A stretch of DNA of 13,717 nt, taken from positions 1 to 13,717 of the forward strand of contig JALHTN010000301.1 in the NCBI GenBank assembly GCA_022865865.1, written 5' to 3'. Both the position numbers and the translations under genes were made by a program. This stretch comes from Anaerolineales bacterium (lineage in GTDB: Bacteria > Chloroflexota > Anaerolineae > Anaerolineales > UBA4823). Numbering within the stretch: position 1 is the stretch's first letter; each line of letters begins with the position of its first letter. Positions 1 to 6,712 of this stretch are shown piece by piece. Under the pieces are notes generated by a model, which was not told the DNA's origin, made no database searches, and worked only from the letters and a program-made list of their open reading frames with translations.

Positions 1-60
1 GCGGCGGTGCAGGTTCAGGTAGGCTTCTTCTGCTGAGATCGGAATTTGATCATTCATCAT
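1..60 (-). CDS. 5' end of an unidentified leftward gene (partial)
   Basis: Reading leftward from ATG at 60-58, the frame stays open to the window edge and encodes MMNDQIPISAEEAYLNLHRR. An AAAGGA ribosome binding site lies about 12 bases upstream of the first ATG (about 73-78), and a TATAAT-like -10 lies at 135-140 on the same strand. Twenty residues are too few to name a family. The existence of a gene here rests on the start codon, the ribosome binding site and the upstream -10. Confidence 0.5.
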   Translation of the reverse strand, partial: MMNDQIPISAEEAYLNLHRR

Positions 61-134
61 TGGTTATGCTTTTCCTTTGGGGTGAGATGATAGGATTTTT
101 CGTGGCTTGATTTTGAGTTCAAAATATTGGTTCC

Positions 135-140
135 ATTATA
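135..140 (-). promoter_or_regulatory. Possible -10 element for the leftward gene at the window start
   Basis: On the minus strand this reads TATAAT. The predicted transcription start is near 128, giving a leader of about 68 nt to the ATG at 60. I see no convincing -35 at 16-18 bp spacing, so this rests on the -10 hexamer and its position between divergent genes. Confidence 0.3.
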
Positions 141-221
141 TATCAGGATTGTTGAGGGGAACTTTTATCGATAGCTAACAGTAGTATAAGCAAGGATTCC
201 GATCGTATGTAAAGGTAAAGC

Positions 222-743
222 ATGTTCCTTCAAAAATTGATTCCTGGAAATCGTCAGCTCAAATTAGCGATGCTCGTGCTGGTTATGATGGTCTTGGCCT
301 GCCTGGCAGGTGCATGCCAGGTGATCCCTACCAAGCAAACTACGGGTACAGTTGAAAAAACCAACCCAACGCAAGAATTGGCTGATCCGACCGAATTTCC
401 GCCTGGCTTCCCAACCCCGGATGCGGTATTGTATGCAGCTTGTTTGGCGGAAGGGGGTCGCTGGGAAGTGCTGGGTTTCAGCGGACCGGGCTGCAATTTC
501 CCCACCACAGATGGTGGCAAAGCCTGTCGTGATAGCGTGGATTGTGAGAGTGGCTGCCTGGCGGACCCTGACCAGGTTATGAAAACAGATGAGACAGGCA
601 GGCTGATCCCAGATGGGGATCGGATTTCTGAATCGAATTCTCAAGACATTGAGCAGGTGGGTCTCTGTTCACCATGGAAAGAAAATTTCGGCTGCCGGGT
701 GTGGCTCGAAAAGGGTCGCTACGTGGAAATTTGTATCGATTAA
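222..743 (+). CDS. Cysteine-rich secreted lipoprotein of unknown function
   Basis: The 173-residue protein starts with a basic N-terminus, a hydrophobic stretch (about residues 15-30) and the lipobox LAGAC at residues 28-32. It is therefore predicted to be lipidated on Cys32 and anchored outside the cytoplasmic membrane. A Thr/Pro-rich linker follows to about residue 67. The rest holds eight cysteines, an even number that could form four disulfides. These include a GGRW segment and the cluster ACRDSVDCESGC, and the last cysteine is near the C-terminus (EICID). I recall a similar cysteine spacing in uncharacterised bacterial lipoproteins, but I know no function and cannot verify the link. The start is supported by AAAGG at 211-215, six bases before the ATG. 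The next gene begins 59 bp downstream on the same strand and also encodes a cysteine-rich exported protein, so the two are probably cotranscribed. Confidence 0.8.
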   Translation: MFLQKLIPGNRQLKLAMLVLVMMVLACLAGACQVIPTKQTTGTVEKTNPTQELADPTEFPPGFPTPDAVLYAACLAEGGRWEVLGFSGPGCNFPTTDGGKACRDSVDCESGCLADPDQVMKTDETGRLIPDGDRISESNSQDIEQVGLCSPWKENFGCRVWLEKGRYVEICID

Positions 744-802
744 GAAGTTGTGTTTGCCCCATTATCCATCGAAACAAGATTAGAGCAGGAAGGGCCATTA
801 CT

Positions 803-1285
803 ATGAAGCGTGTGCGCTGGAGAAGAGTCTGGATATTTGTATTGGGTATGCTGACCTTTGCTATTGGATTTGTTTTGGTCAGCTTTTTTCAGGGTTTTCG
901 CAGATCCACTCAACAGGGGATTATTGAGGATTGGGGGACGATGTGCTTCTGGTATGACGACCAGGGCAGCATGCAGGCGGAGGTTTCCCCTCAGGGTTGT
1001 TATTCCAGTACCTGCACCCGGCCCGTCTCGCAAACAGGCACTGTGGTCATTGAACAGGATAAGTATCAAATCCGCTTTGAATCAAAATTTGTTTTGACAG
1101 AAACCTCACGCTTTCCGCTGCCCTGTACGGAAAATTGTTCCGGGGGAGGTTCGGTAAATTTTGATCTTGGTGTGCTGCAGGTTGGGGAATATGGTGTCTG
1201 GTTCAAAGACGAAGAGGTTGGCAATTTGAATATATACTCCGGACTCCCCACCCCGAGACAGTGCTTCGAAAATTATAGTGAGTAG
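803..1285 (+). CDS. Membrane-anchored cysteine-containing extracytoplasmic protein, unknown family
   Basis: I start this gene at ATG 803 because AGGAAGGG (787-794) lies eight bases upstream. Starting further upstream in the same frame would overlap the preceding lipoprotein gene. The 160-residue product begins MKRVRWRRVW and continues into one hydrophobic segment (about residues 10-28). This is an N-in signal anchor under the positive-inside rule, leaving about 130 residues outside the membrane. That part has six cysteines, including pairs in GCYSSTC and PCTENC, consistent with disulfides. No enzyme motif is visible and I do not recognise the family. It follows the lipoprotein gene by 59 bp with its own strong ribosome binding site, so a two-gene operon is likely. 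No terminator is evident after the stop; the repeat array begins about 200 bp downstream. Confidence 0.75.
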   Translation: MKRVRWRRVWIFVLGMLTFAIGFVLVSFFQGFRRSTQQGIIEDWGTMCFWYDDQGSMQAEVSPQGCYSSTCTRPVSQTGTVVIEQDKYQIRFESKFVLTETSRFPLPCTENCSGGGSVNFDLGVLQVGEYGVWFKDEEVGNLNIYSGLPTPRQCFENYSE

Positions 1286-1492
1286 GGCTTGATTCTCGTT
1301 CATCCGATACGAATACCTTTGATCCATTGACGATACCTTTGAGTTTTTACCCTCTGATCTAATACTAAATATCAAATTTACTTTTAAACTCGTGGATGAA
1401 GGTTCTTTCTCCAATAAAATCTGACTTCAGAAGAACTAGTAAAGAACTCTTGCCATTGGCCCTGTTCCGGGATCTGTCCACCAGGGACGAGG

Positions 1493-2073
1493 CTTATGCT
1501 CAGAGTGACAATAAAAGATTTGTCATTCTGAGGAGCCGGAGGCGACGAAGAATCCCCCTCACCTGGGGACTACATCAAATCTGCGCTGCTGAGACTCTTC
1601 GCCTGTGGCTCAGAGTGACAATAAACGAAATTTTATTCTGAGGAGCCAACGGCGACGAAGAATCTTCCATACCTGGGAACCACATGAAATCTGCGCTGCA
1701 GAGACTCTTCGCCTGCGGCTCAGAGTGACAATAAACGAAATTTTATTCTGATAAGCCGATAGTAACGAAGAATCTCGCATACTTGGGAACCACATGAAAA
1801 CTTGGTTGAAGAGACTCATCACCTGTGGTTCAGAGTGACAACAAACCTAATGTCATTCTGATGAGCCGTTAGGCGACGAAGAATCCCCCTCACCTGGGAT
1901 CCACATGAAATCTGAGCTGTAGAGACTCTTCGCCTGCGGCTCAGAGTGACAACAAATGCAATGTCATTGTGATGAGCCAACGGAGAGGAAAAATCCCCAT
2001 TGGATAAGTAATTCCCTACACCATCCTTTCAAGCGACGCGTTGATATTGAGACTCTTTTCACTCAGTCTGTCC
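1493..2073. repeat. Tandem array of about 110-bp palindromic (MITE/REP-like) units
   Basis: The segment CAGAGTGACA recurs at 1501, 1611, 1721 and 1831, and again from 1942, a period of 110, 110, 110 and 111 bp. Each unit begins with TGTCATTCTGAG or a variant (1521, 1631, 1741, 1851, 1962) and ends with CTCAGAGTGACA. These ends are inverted repeats of each other with one mismatch. Inside them, a GGCGACGAAGAATC segment is complementary to GACTCTTCGCC further along, so each unit could fold into a long hairpin with a loop of about 40 nt. Units are joined by AT-rich spacers of about 10 bp. There are four good units, a partial unit on the left and a degenerate fifth on the right (about 1962-2073). 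No transposase or long convincing ORF is present. The flanks 1286-1492 and 2074-2184 hold no gene; the former has a 10-bp direct repeat (ATACCTTTGA at 1313 and 1333). Confidence 0.9.
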
Positions 2074-2184
2074 GATCAAGGACAGGACCTGCGACTTTGC
2101 CTGACAAGAAGCTGACATCCTGCCTCCCATGGAAATCAATCAAGAATTTCGCCCAGAACAAGCTATCTGTCGCCCATAATTTCA

Positions 2185-2213
2185 TTGACACCCTATATAA
2201 TTACGATTATGAT
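2185..2213 (+). promoter_or_regulatory. Sigma-70-type promoter of rnpB
   Basis: TTGACA at 2185-2190 and TATGAT at 2208-2213 are separated by exactly 17 bp. Transcription would start near 2220, which coincides with the first base of the RNase P P1 helix. This agreement between two independent predictions makes the call strong. Confidence 0.85.
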
Positions 2214-2220
2214 CCCCTCA

Positions 2221-2599
2221 CCACAGGCCGGCTGAGTGGTCGCGGTTCTGCTTGCCAGAGCCGAGGAAAGTCCGCACTCCACAGAGCACTTTGCCGGGTA
2301 ACTCCCGGGGCGGGGCAACCTGCCGCATAGGGCCGCAGAAACATACCGCCGGTTTCCGGTAAGGGTGAAAAGGTGGTGTAAGAGACCACCGGCGTCCTCA
2401 GCAATGAGGGCGGCCAGGCAACCTCCAAAGGGAGCAAGGCCAAGCAGGGACCAGAGGCTGCTCGCCTCACTTCCCCAGCAATGGGGATGTAATCCCGGGT
2501 AGGCTGCAAGAGCTGCAAGGAGACCTGCAGCCCAGATAGATGGCCACTCAGGCGGTTCATACCGCTGGACAGAATGCGGCTTACAGGCTGGTCTGTGGG
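2221..2599 (+). ncRNA. rnpB: RNase P RNA, bacterial class A
   Basis: This is the catalytic RNA of ribonuclease P, which removes 5' leaders from tRNA precursors. The universally conserved P4 5' strand GAGGAAAGTCCG is at 2263-2274. The 3' conserved segment AGAATGCGGCTTACA is at 2571-2585. Between them are GGGTGAAAAGGTG, the GGTGTAAGAGACCACC hairpin, GGAGCAAGGCCAA, and CCCGGGTAGGCTG with the GGU that pairs with the tRNA CCA end. The ends are set by helix P1: CCACAGGCCGGC at 2221-2232 pairs, with G-U wobbles, with GCTGGTCTGTGG ending near 2598. A length of about 380 nt is usual for class A. No U-tract terminator is evident directly downstream. Any leftward reading frame across this stretch is an artefact of the RNA gene. 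Confidence 0.97.
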
Positions 2600-2621
2600 A
2601 TGATTTATCAATCGGATTTAC

Positions 2622-2650
2622 TTGATTCTATCAAGAGCTACTGCTATACT
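2622..2650 (+). promoter_or_regulatory. Promoter for the LiaF-like gene, with extended -10
   Basis: TTGATT at 2622-2627 is followed, after 17 bp, by TATACT at 2645-2650. The TGC before it (2642-2644) makes an extended -10. The predicted start is near 2657, giving a 5' leader of about 110 nt before the ATG at 2768. The -35 lies just after the rnpB 3' end, so read-through from rnpB is also possible. Confidence 0.65.
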
Positions 2651-2767
2651 TTTATGGGGGAAGTGACTTAAAATGTTATGGTTGATGTAATTATTGGTGC
2701 CGTTCCCGTATAGGTATGCTGTCAATATAAAGATTGTTCACTGCAGGGAAACAGAAGGGAGGGCACG

Positions 2768-3232
2768 ATGCCTGACGAGAAAACTGAAGAAAAGAACGAA
2801 AAAGAACTAGAAAAGCGCGAGGAGAAATCACCCGACGAAAAGTACCGCCGCGATCCGCTGGGGTCGATAATCTGGGCCTGCATATTGATTTGGGCAGGAG
2901 CGGTCTTGCTGCTCAACCAGCTCGGTTACCTAGACCAGATCAAGGAGATCCTTTTTGCCAACCAGGCTGAATGGACGCTTGGATTTCCAGGCGACTTTTC
3001 TGTTTGGGGTTTGATCTTCCTGGGTGCGGGCGTGATCCTGCTCTTCGAAGTGCTGCTGCGCTTGTTGATCCCAGCCTACCGTAAACCGGTCACCGGTACC
3101 ATCATCCTGGCCTTTGTCTTTATCGGCATCGGTCTGGGTAATGTGCTGCGCTGGGAGTTCATTTTCGCCCTGGTGCTGATCGCCGTCGGTTTATCAATCA
3201 TCGTCGGCAGCTTCACCCGCAAGCGAGAATAA
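2768..3232 (+). CDS. LiaF/LiaI-like four-helix membrane protein
   Basis: The 154-residue protein has a very charged N-terminal 30 residues (EKTEEKNEKELEKREEK) followed by four hydrophobic segments at about residues 32-52, 76-96, 105-123 and 128-147. It ends in a basic tail. The GSIIWACILIWAGAVLLLNQ segment resembles the LiaF/LiaI transmembrane domain (DUF5668-type). In Firmicutes such proteins modulate cell-envelope stress responses, but many homologues elsewhere have no assigned role. The start is clear: GGAGGG lies a few bases upstream of ATG 2768, and a TTGATT/TGC-TATACT promoter lies at 2622-2650. The gene stands alone in its orientation. Its stop is only 2 bp from the stop of the convergent GH3-family gene, with no terminator between them. 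Another small envelope-type protein (PspC) lies at 8259-8486, but no direct link is shown. Confidence 0.75.
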   Translation: MPDEKTEEKNEKELEKREEKSPDEKYRRDPLGSIIWACILIWAGAVLLLNQLGYLDQIKEILFANQAEWTLGFPGDFSVWGLIFLGAGVILLFEVLLRLLIPAYRKPVTGTIILAFVFIGIGLGNVLRWEFIFALVLIAVGLSIIVGSFTRKRE

Positions 3233-3234
3233 AC

Positions 3235-4383
3235 CTACAACCGACCCAAATTGAAAGACATAAATTCGTCCCAGCCATAGCGCAGGGGAACCCACCATTC
3301 CTCGCGCCCAATGCAGCGGAAATAAGGCGCTTCCTTGGCTAAAACCAGGTCGCCAATCCGGTAGCGCGGCAGGATAGGAGTGGAGACGATCAGTGAACCT
3401 CGCTCGCCGGGACGCATTTCGTGCAGTAATATTATTTTATTACCCACCTGTACTTCGAAGAAGAACAGGTCGTAATTGGGCACCCAGGCACGTTTTTCAT
3501 CCAGCTGCTGACCAAACATTCCTTCTGTAGCGCCGTAAATCTCCCTGATCACTGCGGGGCCGTACATGGCATTTAAAGCCGGTTGGTACTTGGTATTGAT
3601 GCCTGCCACACTGCCCAGGGTCATGATCTGGGTTTGCCATAAGTCCTTAGGATAGACCTTGTGGTTCTTGTTCAGGTAGCGGCCAAATCGCAGCGCAGTA
3701 GGGCATACCCCTCCCACCAGGGTGACATTTTGCTCCTTGCAGGTTGTATAAGCCAATTCAAAGCGGCGGTTCCAGTCGCTTTCGGTTTTGCCGCCACCCA
3801 GGGCGTCGATCTCATCCTGGGTGGGAGCAGATTTGATGGGTGTGGTTTTGGAAACGAACTTAGTGTAGATGCCGGAGCTGTAGCCGTACTCCACCTGGCG
3901 CTCGCCAACAGAAACCGTACCCACCACGGAGGGGAAATTAAGGTTCAGGTTGACCCCGGCGAATAAATCAAAACGCTGGGATGTCGCCACATAATTCATC
4001 ATCGCCCGGCCTGCGCTGGTGCGCAAGCCCATATCGGTGGGGGTCACGGGGATGAACTTGGATTCACCTTTGGTTGTGCCGCGGGTGATCGCCCACCCGA
4101 TTGGTTCTTCCCACAAAAGCAGGTCGACCTCTCCTGCCATAACCCTCTCGATGATGGCTTTGTAATCGTCATCATAAGTGGCTACCGGGAAGGCGCGCTG
4201 GTAATCTTCCAGCGTCTCGATATTCCCAGCCCCATGATCCTGACCGTACTTTGTCTTGGCATAATCGACGATCAGGTTATGAAGGACCGCATCTTGGGCG
4301 GATGCGGGATCGGCGATTGAGCGATGCCAGGGTTCCAAAAAAGATTGGAGCAGCTGTGCTCCACTTTGAGGATCGATATTCAT
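3235..4383 (-). CDS. GH3-family adenylate-forming enzyme, short form
   Basis: GH3 proteins belong to the acyl-adenylate-forming superfamily and activate carboxylic acids with ATP; plant members conjugate hormones such as auxin to amino acids. Three nucleotide-binding motifs are visible: TRGTTKGESK (residues 100-109, the P-loop), YGATEG (283-288) and YRIGDLV (341-347). The start at 4383 is chosen because AGGAGG lies six bases upstream, which is better than any ATG further upstream. The product is 382 residues. Full GH3 proteins are usually about 500-600, and here only about 35 residues follow the YRIGD motif, so the C-terminal lid domain that completes the active site is missing. The stop lies 2 bp from a convergent gene, which leaves no room for a frameshifted remainder. 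The bacterial substrate is unknown. A divergent acyltransferase gene starts 171 bp away, hinting at lipid or acyl metabolism. Confidence 0.8.
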   Translation of the reverse strand: MNIDPQSGAQLLQSFLEPWHRSIADPASAQDAVLHNLIVDYAKTKYGQDHGAGNIETLEDYQRAFPVATYDDDYKAIIERVMAGEVDLLLWEEPIGWAITRGTTKGESKFIPVTPTDMGLRTSAGRAMMNYVATSQRFDLFAGVNLNLNFPSVVGTVSVGERQVEYGYSSGIYTKFVSKTTPIKSAPTQDEIDALGGGKTESDWNRRFELAYTTCKEQNVTLVGGVCPTALRFGRYLNKNHKVYPKDLWQTQIMTLGSVAGINTKYQPALNAMYGPAVIREIYGATEGMFGQQLDEKRAWVPNYDLFFFEVQVGNKIILLHEMRPGERGSLIVSTPILPRYRIGDLVLAKEAPYFRCIGREEWWVPLRYGWDEFMSFNLGRL

Positions 4384-4422
4384 GACTGACCTCCTAGGAT
4401 GTGTCGTAGATCTAACTACTCC

Positions 4423-4451
4423 ATTGTATAGTCGATTCGCCAATGGGGCAA
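4423..4451 (-). promoter_or_regulatory. Promoter of the GH3-family gene
   Basis: On the minus strand TTGCCC (4451-4446) and TACAAT (4428-4423) are separated by 17 bp. The predicted transcription start is near 4416, giving a leader of about 33 nt with AGGAGG at 4395-4390 before the ATG at 4383. Confidence 0.55.
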
Positions 4452-4513
4452 GAATTTGGTGATCGTTCAACAGCAATATTTTTGTTTAGATCGCGCTTTG
4501 CTTTCCTAGGATT

Positions 4514-4522
4514 TGATATACT
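4514..4522 (+). promoter_or_regulatory. Extended -10 promoter of the plsC-like gene
   Basis: TGATATACT is a TGn-extended -10 with hexamer TATACT at 4517-4522. No good -35 is present, as is common for extended -10 promoters. The predicted start near 4529 leaves a leader of about 26 nt containing GAAGGGG. Confidence 0.5.
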
Positions 4523-4554
4523 AAGCCAGTCCAACCCATTTGAAGGGGTAGGTG

Positions 4555-5244
4555 ATGATCGATCGCATCGTTCGTTTTCTTAATCGAATGTTGGTCAAAG
4601 CAATCCTGGATATCAAGTTTTACAATTTGGATTCACAACCCAGGGAGGGGGCATTGATTGTGGCTGGAAATCACCTGGGCGTGTTGGATGCCTTGATGGT
4701 CTTTTCTGTGATCGATAAGCGGGATTACATCGTCATGGTGGCGGAATATCACAAGAACTATGCTTTCCGCCGCTGGCTCGGAAAAATTGTAGGTGCCATC
4801 TTTGTAGATCGGTACCAGGCCGATTTCGCTGCCCTGAGAGAAGTGATGAAGCGTCTCAACCAAGGGGGGGTTTTGATCATCTCTCCCGAGGGTACGCGCA
4901 GCAAAACTGGCGGGCTCCTTCCTGGACAACCTGGGACTGCTTACCTGGCTTCAAAAACCGGCATCTCGGTGCTGCCGGTGAGCATCGTAGGAAGCGAAGA
5001 TCGATTGATTTTGGCAAATCTGAAGCGCTTGAGACGTTCTCCGGTGAAGGTTGTGTTCGGCGAAGCGATCAGATTTGCACCTGTCTCGAGGGAAGGAAGG
5101 GAACAGGCCCTGCAGGGCTATACCGACGAGATCATGTGCCAGATTGCATCCTTACTTCCCGAGGAATACCGCGGTGAATACGCAAACCACCCGCGCTTGA
5201 AGCAGCTGCTAGATGATAAAGCGCTCGAAATGAAGGTGGAATAG
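4555..5244 (+). CDS. plsC: PlsC-type 1-acylglycerol-3-phosphate acyltransferase family protein
   Basis: PlsC-family enzymes transfer a fatty acyl group to lysophosphatidic acid to make phosphatidic acid, at the cytoplasmic face of the membrane. The diagnostic motif I, NHLGVLD, has catalytic His40 and Asp45 (HX4D). Motif II-like AIFVDR is at residues 81-86, and motif III is PEGTRSK (111-117). A hydrophobic stretch with VLPVSIVG follows at about 145-152. At 229 residues it has the family's usual length. ATG 4555 is preferred to the overlapping GTG 4552 because GAAGGGG (4542-4548) is then six bases away. Closely related enzymes acylate other lipids or sugars, so the exact substrate is not settled. 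It is divergent from the GH3-family acyl-adenylating gene, which could be functionally related. Confidence 0.88.
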   Translation: MIDRIVRFLNRMLVKAILDIKFYNLDSQPREGALIVAGNHLGVLDALMVFSVIDKRDYIVMVAEYHKNYAFRRWLGKIVGAIFVDRYQADFAALREVMKRLNQGGVLIISPEGTRSKTGGLLPGQPGTAYLASKTGISVLPVSIVGSEDRLILANLKRLRRSPVKVVFGEAIRFAPVSREGREQALQGYTDEIMCQIASLLPEEYRGEYANHPRLKQLLDDKALEMKVE

Positions 5245-5326
5245 TAAAGGATCCCGAAATTCGTTTGCCTGAATTTGTAACCTTTTTACGTTTGCGCATC
5301 TAAAACTGAAGAAAAGCATTGCAGTT

Positions 5327-5361
5327 ATCAAACCACGCTGGATATTTCTGTCAGGTTTGAT
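5327..5361 (+). promoter_or_regulatory. 8-bp inverted repeat just before the FmdB ribosome binding site
   Basis: ATCAAACC (5327-5334) and GGTTTGAT (5354-5361) are perfect inverted repeats separated by 19 bases. The stem can be extended by GTT/AAC with one bulge. The ribosome binding site AAGGAG follows at 5366-5371. It could be an operator or a leader hairpin. It has no T-tract, so it is not an intrinsic terminator. Confidence 0.4.
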
Positions 5362-5377
5362 CAACAAGGAGAAATAA

Positions 5378-5587
5378 ATGCCGATTTTTGAATTTGTCTG
5401 CCAGGATTGCGGGACACCCTTCGAGGAGCTGGTACGCAGTGCGAACTCAGTGGGTGAAGTTTCATGCCCTTTCTGTGAGAGCAGCCAGGTAGCGAAGCAG
5501 ATCTCGACCTTCGCATCAAGGGTCAATGGAACAGGCAGCTCTTATTCAAGCGCCCCAGCAGCCTCCTGCAATTCAGGCAGCCTTTGA
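5378..5587 (+). CDS. FmdB-family zinc-ribbon protein
   Basis: The 69-residue protein starts MPIFEFVCQDCG, the signature start of the FmdB family. It has two CXXC knuckles, CQDC at residues 8-11 and CPFC at 30-33, that together should bind one zinc ion. The tail is Ser/Ala-rich and probably disordered. FmdB was named as a putative regulator of formamidase expression in Methylophilus; the function of most members, including this one, is unknown. AAGGAG lies six bases before the ATG, which fixes the start. A second FmdB protein is encoded at 8611-8838. The two share the N-terminal knuckles but differ in the tail: this copy keeps only one cysteine there, where the other has four. No terminator is apparent downstream. 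Confidence 0.88.
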   Translation: MPIFEFVCQDCGTPFEELVRSANSVGEVSCPFCESSQVAKQISTFASRVNGTGSSYSSAPAASCNSGSL

Positions 5588-5720
5588 GGGATATAAACCG
5601 CTATCGGCCGTGGGTCGATAAAAATTCTCAAACTGCAAACAAGAAGCTAAGGTGCAAAGTTTCAGCATTCTATCTTCTTAACCAGGTTCAGGTCTGAAAA
5701 CCCCATTTACGAACATCACC

Positions 5721-5729
5721 TGATAGAAT
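5721..5729 (+). promoter_or_regulatory. Extended -10 promoter of the dam-like gene
   Basis: TGATAGAAT is a TGn-extended -10 with hexamer TAGAAT at 5724-5729. The predicted start is near 5736, only about nine bases before ATG 5745. The hexamer contains a TAG (5724-5726) in frame with the gene, so translation cannot begin upstream of it. Confidence 0.55.
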
Positions 5730-5744
5730 ACCGGCAGTGTAGCG

Positions 5745-6689
5745 ATGCAAATGCCGGTCAATTCTGATCATACCCAAGCACATCCATTTCTAAAATGGGC
5801 GGGCGGTAAACGCCAGCTACTGGCGCAGCTGGAAGCCCACTTCCCTCCCCAACTGCTCAGCGGAGAGATCTCTCGCTATGCAGAACCTTTTGTAGGCAGC
5901 GGTGCGCTGTTCTTCAAGGTTCTCCAATCTTTCGCAGTCCGTGAGTGCCTGCTGGCGGATGTCAACCCGGAGCTGATCCTGGTCTATAAAACCATCCAGA
6001 AAGATGTGGATAGGTTGATTGCTTGCTTGGGGGAGATAGAGACACGCTATTCGGATTTGGATCACGACCACCGCCAGGATTTCTATTACCAGATCAGAGC
6101 GAAATATAACCAGCAGCGAAATACGGTGAAGTACCAGGAGTATGATCATCGTTGGGCCAGAAGGGCAGCTTACATGCTGTTCTTAAACCGCACCGGTTAT
6201 AATGGTTTATTTCGCATGAATTCAAAAGGTGAATTCAATGTGCCCTTTGGGAGATACAAGAATCCGCGCTTATTGGATGCCGACAACCTCCACAATGCCG
6301 CGGCTCTGCTCCAGGGAGTATCCATCCAATATGGTGATTTTGAAGAAATTGCGGATTTTGTGGATGATACCACCCTGGTGTACTTTGACCCGCCATACCG
6401 CCCGCTCAGCACCACTGCTCATTTCACATCTTATTCGAAGGAAATCTTTGACGACAGCCAGCAGCTGCGCTTAGCAGAATTCTACCGTACCCTGAATGCA
6501 AAAGGTGGGAAGCTCATGTTGAGTAATTCCGATCCACACAATGTGGACCCACAGGACGATTTTTTTGAAAGGGCATATCAAGGTTTTCGTATTGAACGCT
6601 TAAAAGCCAGAAGAAATATCAATCGGGATGCCGCAAAACGCGGTCTCATATCTGAGCTGTTGGTTCTGAATTACGGAACCGGCCAGTAA
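5745..6689 (+). CDS. dam: Dam-type (DpnIIA-like) N6-adenine DNA methyltransferase
   Basis: This enzyme transfers a methyl group from S-adenosylmethionine to adenine in DNA. It belongs to the D12 class. Motifs in order are FLKWAGGKRQLL (from residue 15), AEPFVGSGALFF (the SAM-binding FxGxG), the recognition block NRTGYNGLFRMNSKGEF followed by NVPFGRYKNP, and the catalytic DPPY at residues 215-218. The recognition block closely matches that of E. coli Dam and M.DpnII, so GATC is the predicted target. At 314 residues it is slightly longer than E. coli Dam, and intact. No restriction endonuclease gene is adjacent, so it looks like an orphan methylase for epigenetic control or mismatch-repair-like roles. 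No Shine-Dalgarno sequence precedes the ATG, and a -10 box 16 bases upstream suggests a nearly leaderless mRNA. ATG 5751 is an alternative start. Confidence 0.93.
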   Translation: MQMPVNSDHTQAHPFLKWAGGKRQLLAQLEAHFPPQLLSGEISRYAEPFVGSGALFFKVLQSFAVRECLLADVNPELILVYKTIQKDVDRLIACLGEIETRYSDLDHDHRQDFYYQIRAKYNQQRNTVKYQEYDHRWARRAAYMLFLNRTGYNGLFRMNSKGEFNVPFGRYKNPRLLDADNLHNAAALLQGVSIQYGDFEEIADFVDDTTLVYFDPPYRPLSTTAHFTSYSKEIFDDSQQLRLAEFYRTLNAKGGKLMLSNSDPHNVDPQDDFFERAYQGFRIERLKARRNINRDAAKRGLISELLVLNYGTGQ

Positions 6690-6695
6690 TCCCAG

Positions 6696-6701
6696 TATAA
6701 T
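6696..6701 (+). promoter_or_regulatory. -10 element of the CDF transporter gene
   Basis: A perfect TATAAT begins seven bases after the dam stop codon. The predicted start near 6708 leaves a leader of about five bases before ATG 6713. The best -35 candidate, TTACGG at 6671-6676, is at a poor 19-bp spacing. The hexamer contains TAA (6698-6700) in frame with the downstream gene. Confidence 0.5.
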
Positions 6702-6712
6702 CGAATCTTATT

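Noticed and set aside
1396..1641. An 81-codon rightward reading frame
   Set aside because: It runs into the tandem repeat units and its second half is repeat sequence. It has no ribosome binding site and no recognisable protein motif.
1493..2073. Regular repeats as a CRISPR array
   Set aside because: The repeated unit is about 100 bp with only about 10-bp, similar AT-rich spacers. CRISPR arrays have short repeats with unique spacers of about 30-40 bp, and no cas gene is present.
2068..2085. CTGTCC/GGACAG hairpin
   Set aside because: A six-pair stem without a T tract or a neighbouring gene end; it can occur by chance at the end of the repeat array.
2207..2611. A leftward 134-codon reading frame
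   Set aside because: It lies across the RNase P RNA gene, whose conserved motifs and P1 ends are unmistakable on the other strand.
2621..2635. CTTGAT/ATCAAG hairpin after rnpB as a terminator
   Set aside because: The stem is only six AT-rich pairs with no following T tract. The same bases fit better as the -35 region of the next gene's promoter.
2678..2713. A possible 11-codon leader ORF in the 5' leader of the LiaF-like gene
   Set aside because: No ribosome binding site precedes it and the peptide shows no run of regulatory codons.
5601..5626. TATCG/CGATA inverted repeat after the first FmdB gene as its terminator
   Set aside because: It is followed by A residues rather than T on the gene's strand, and the stem has only five pairs.
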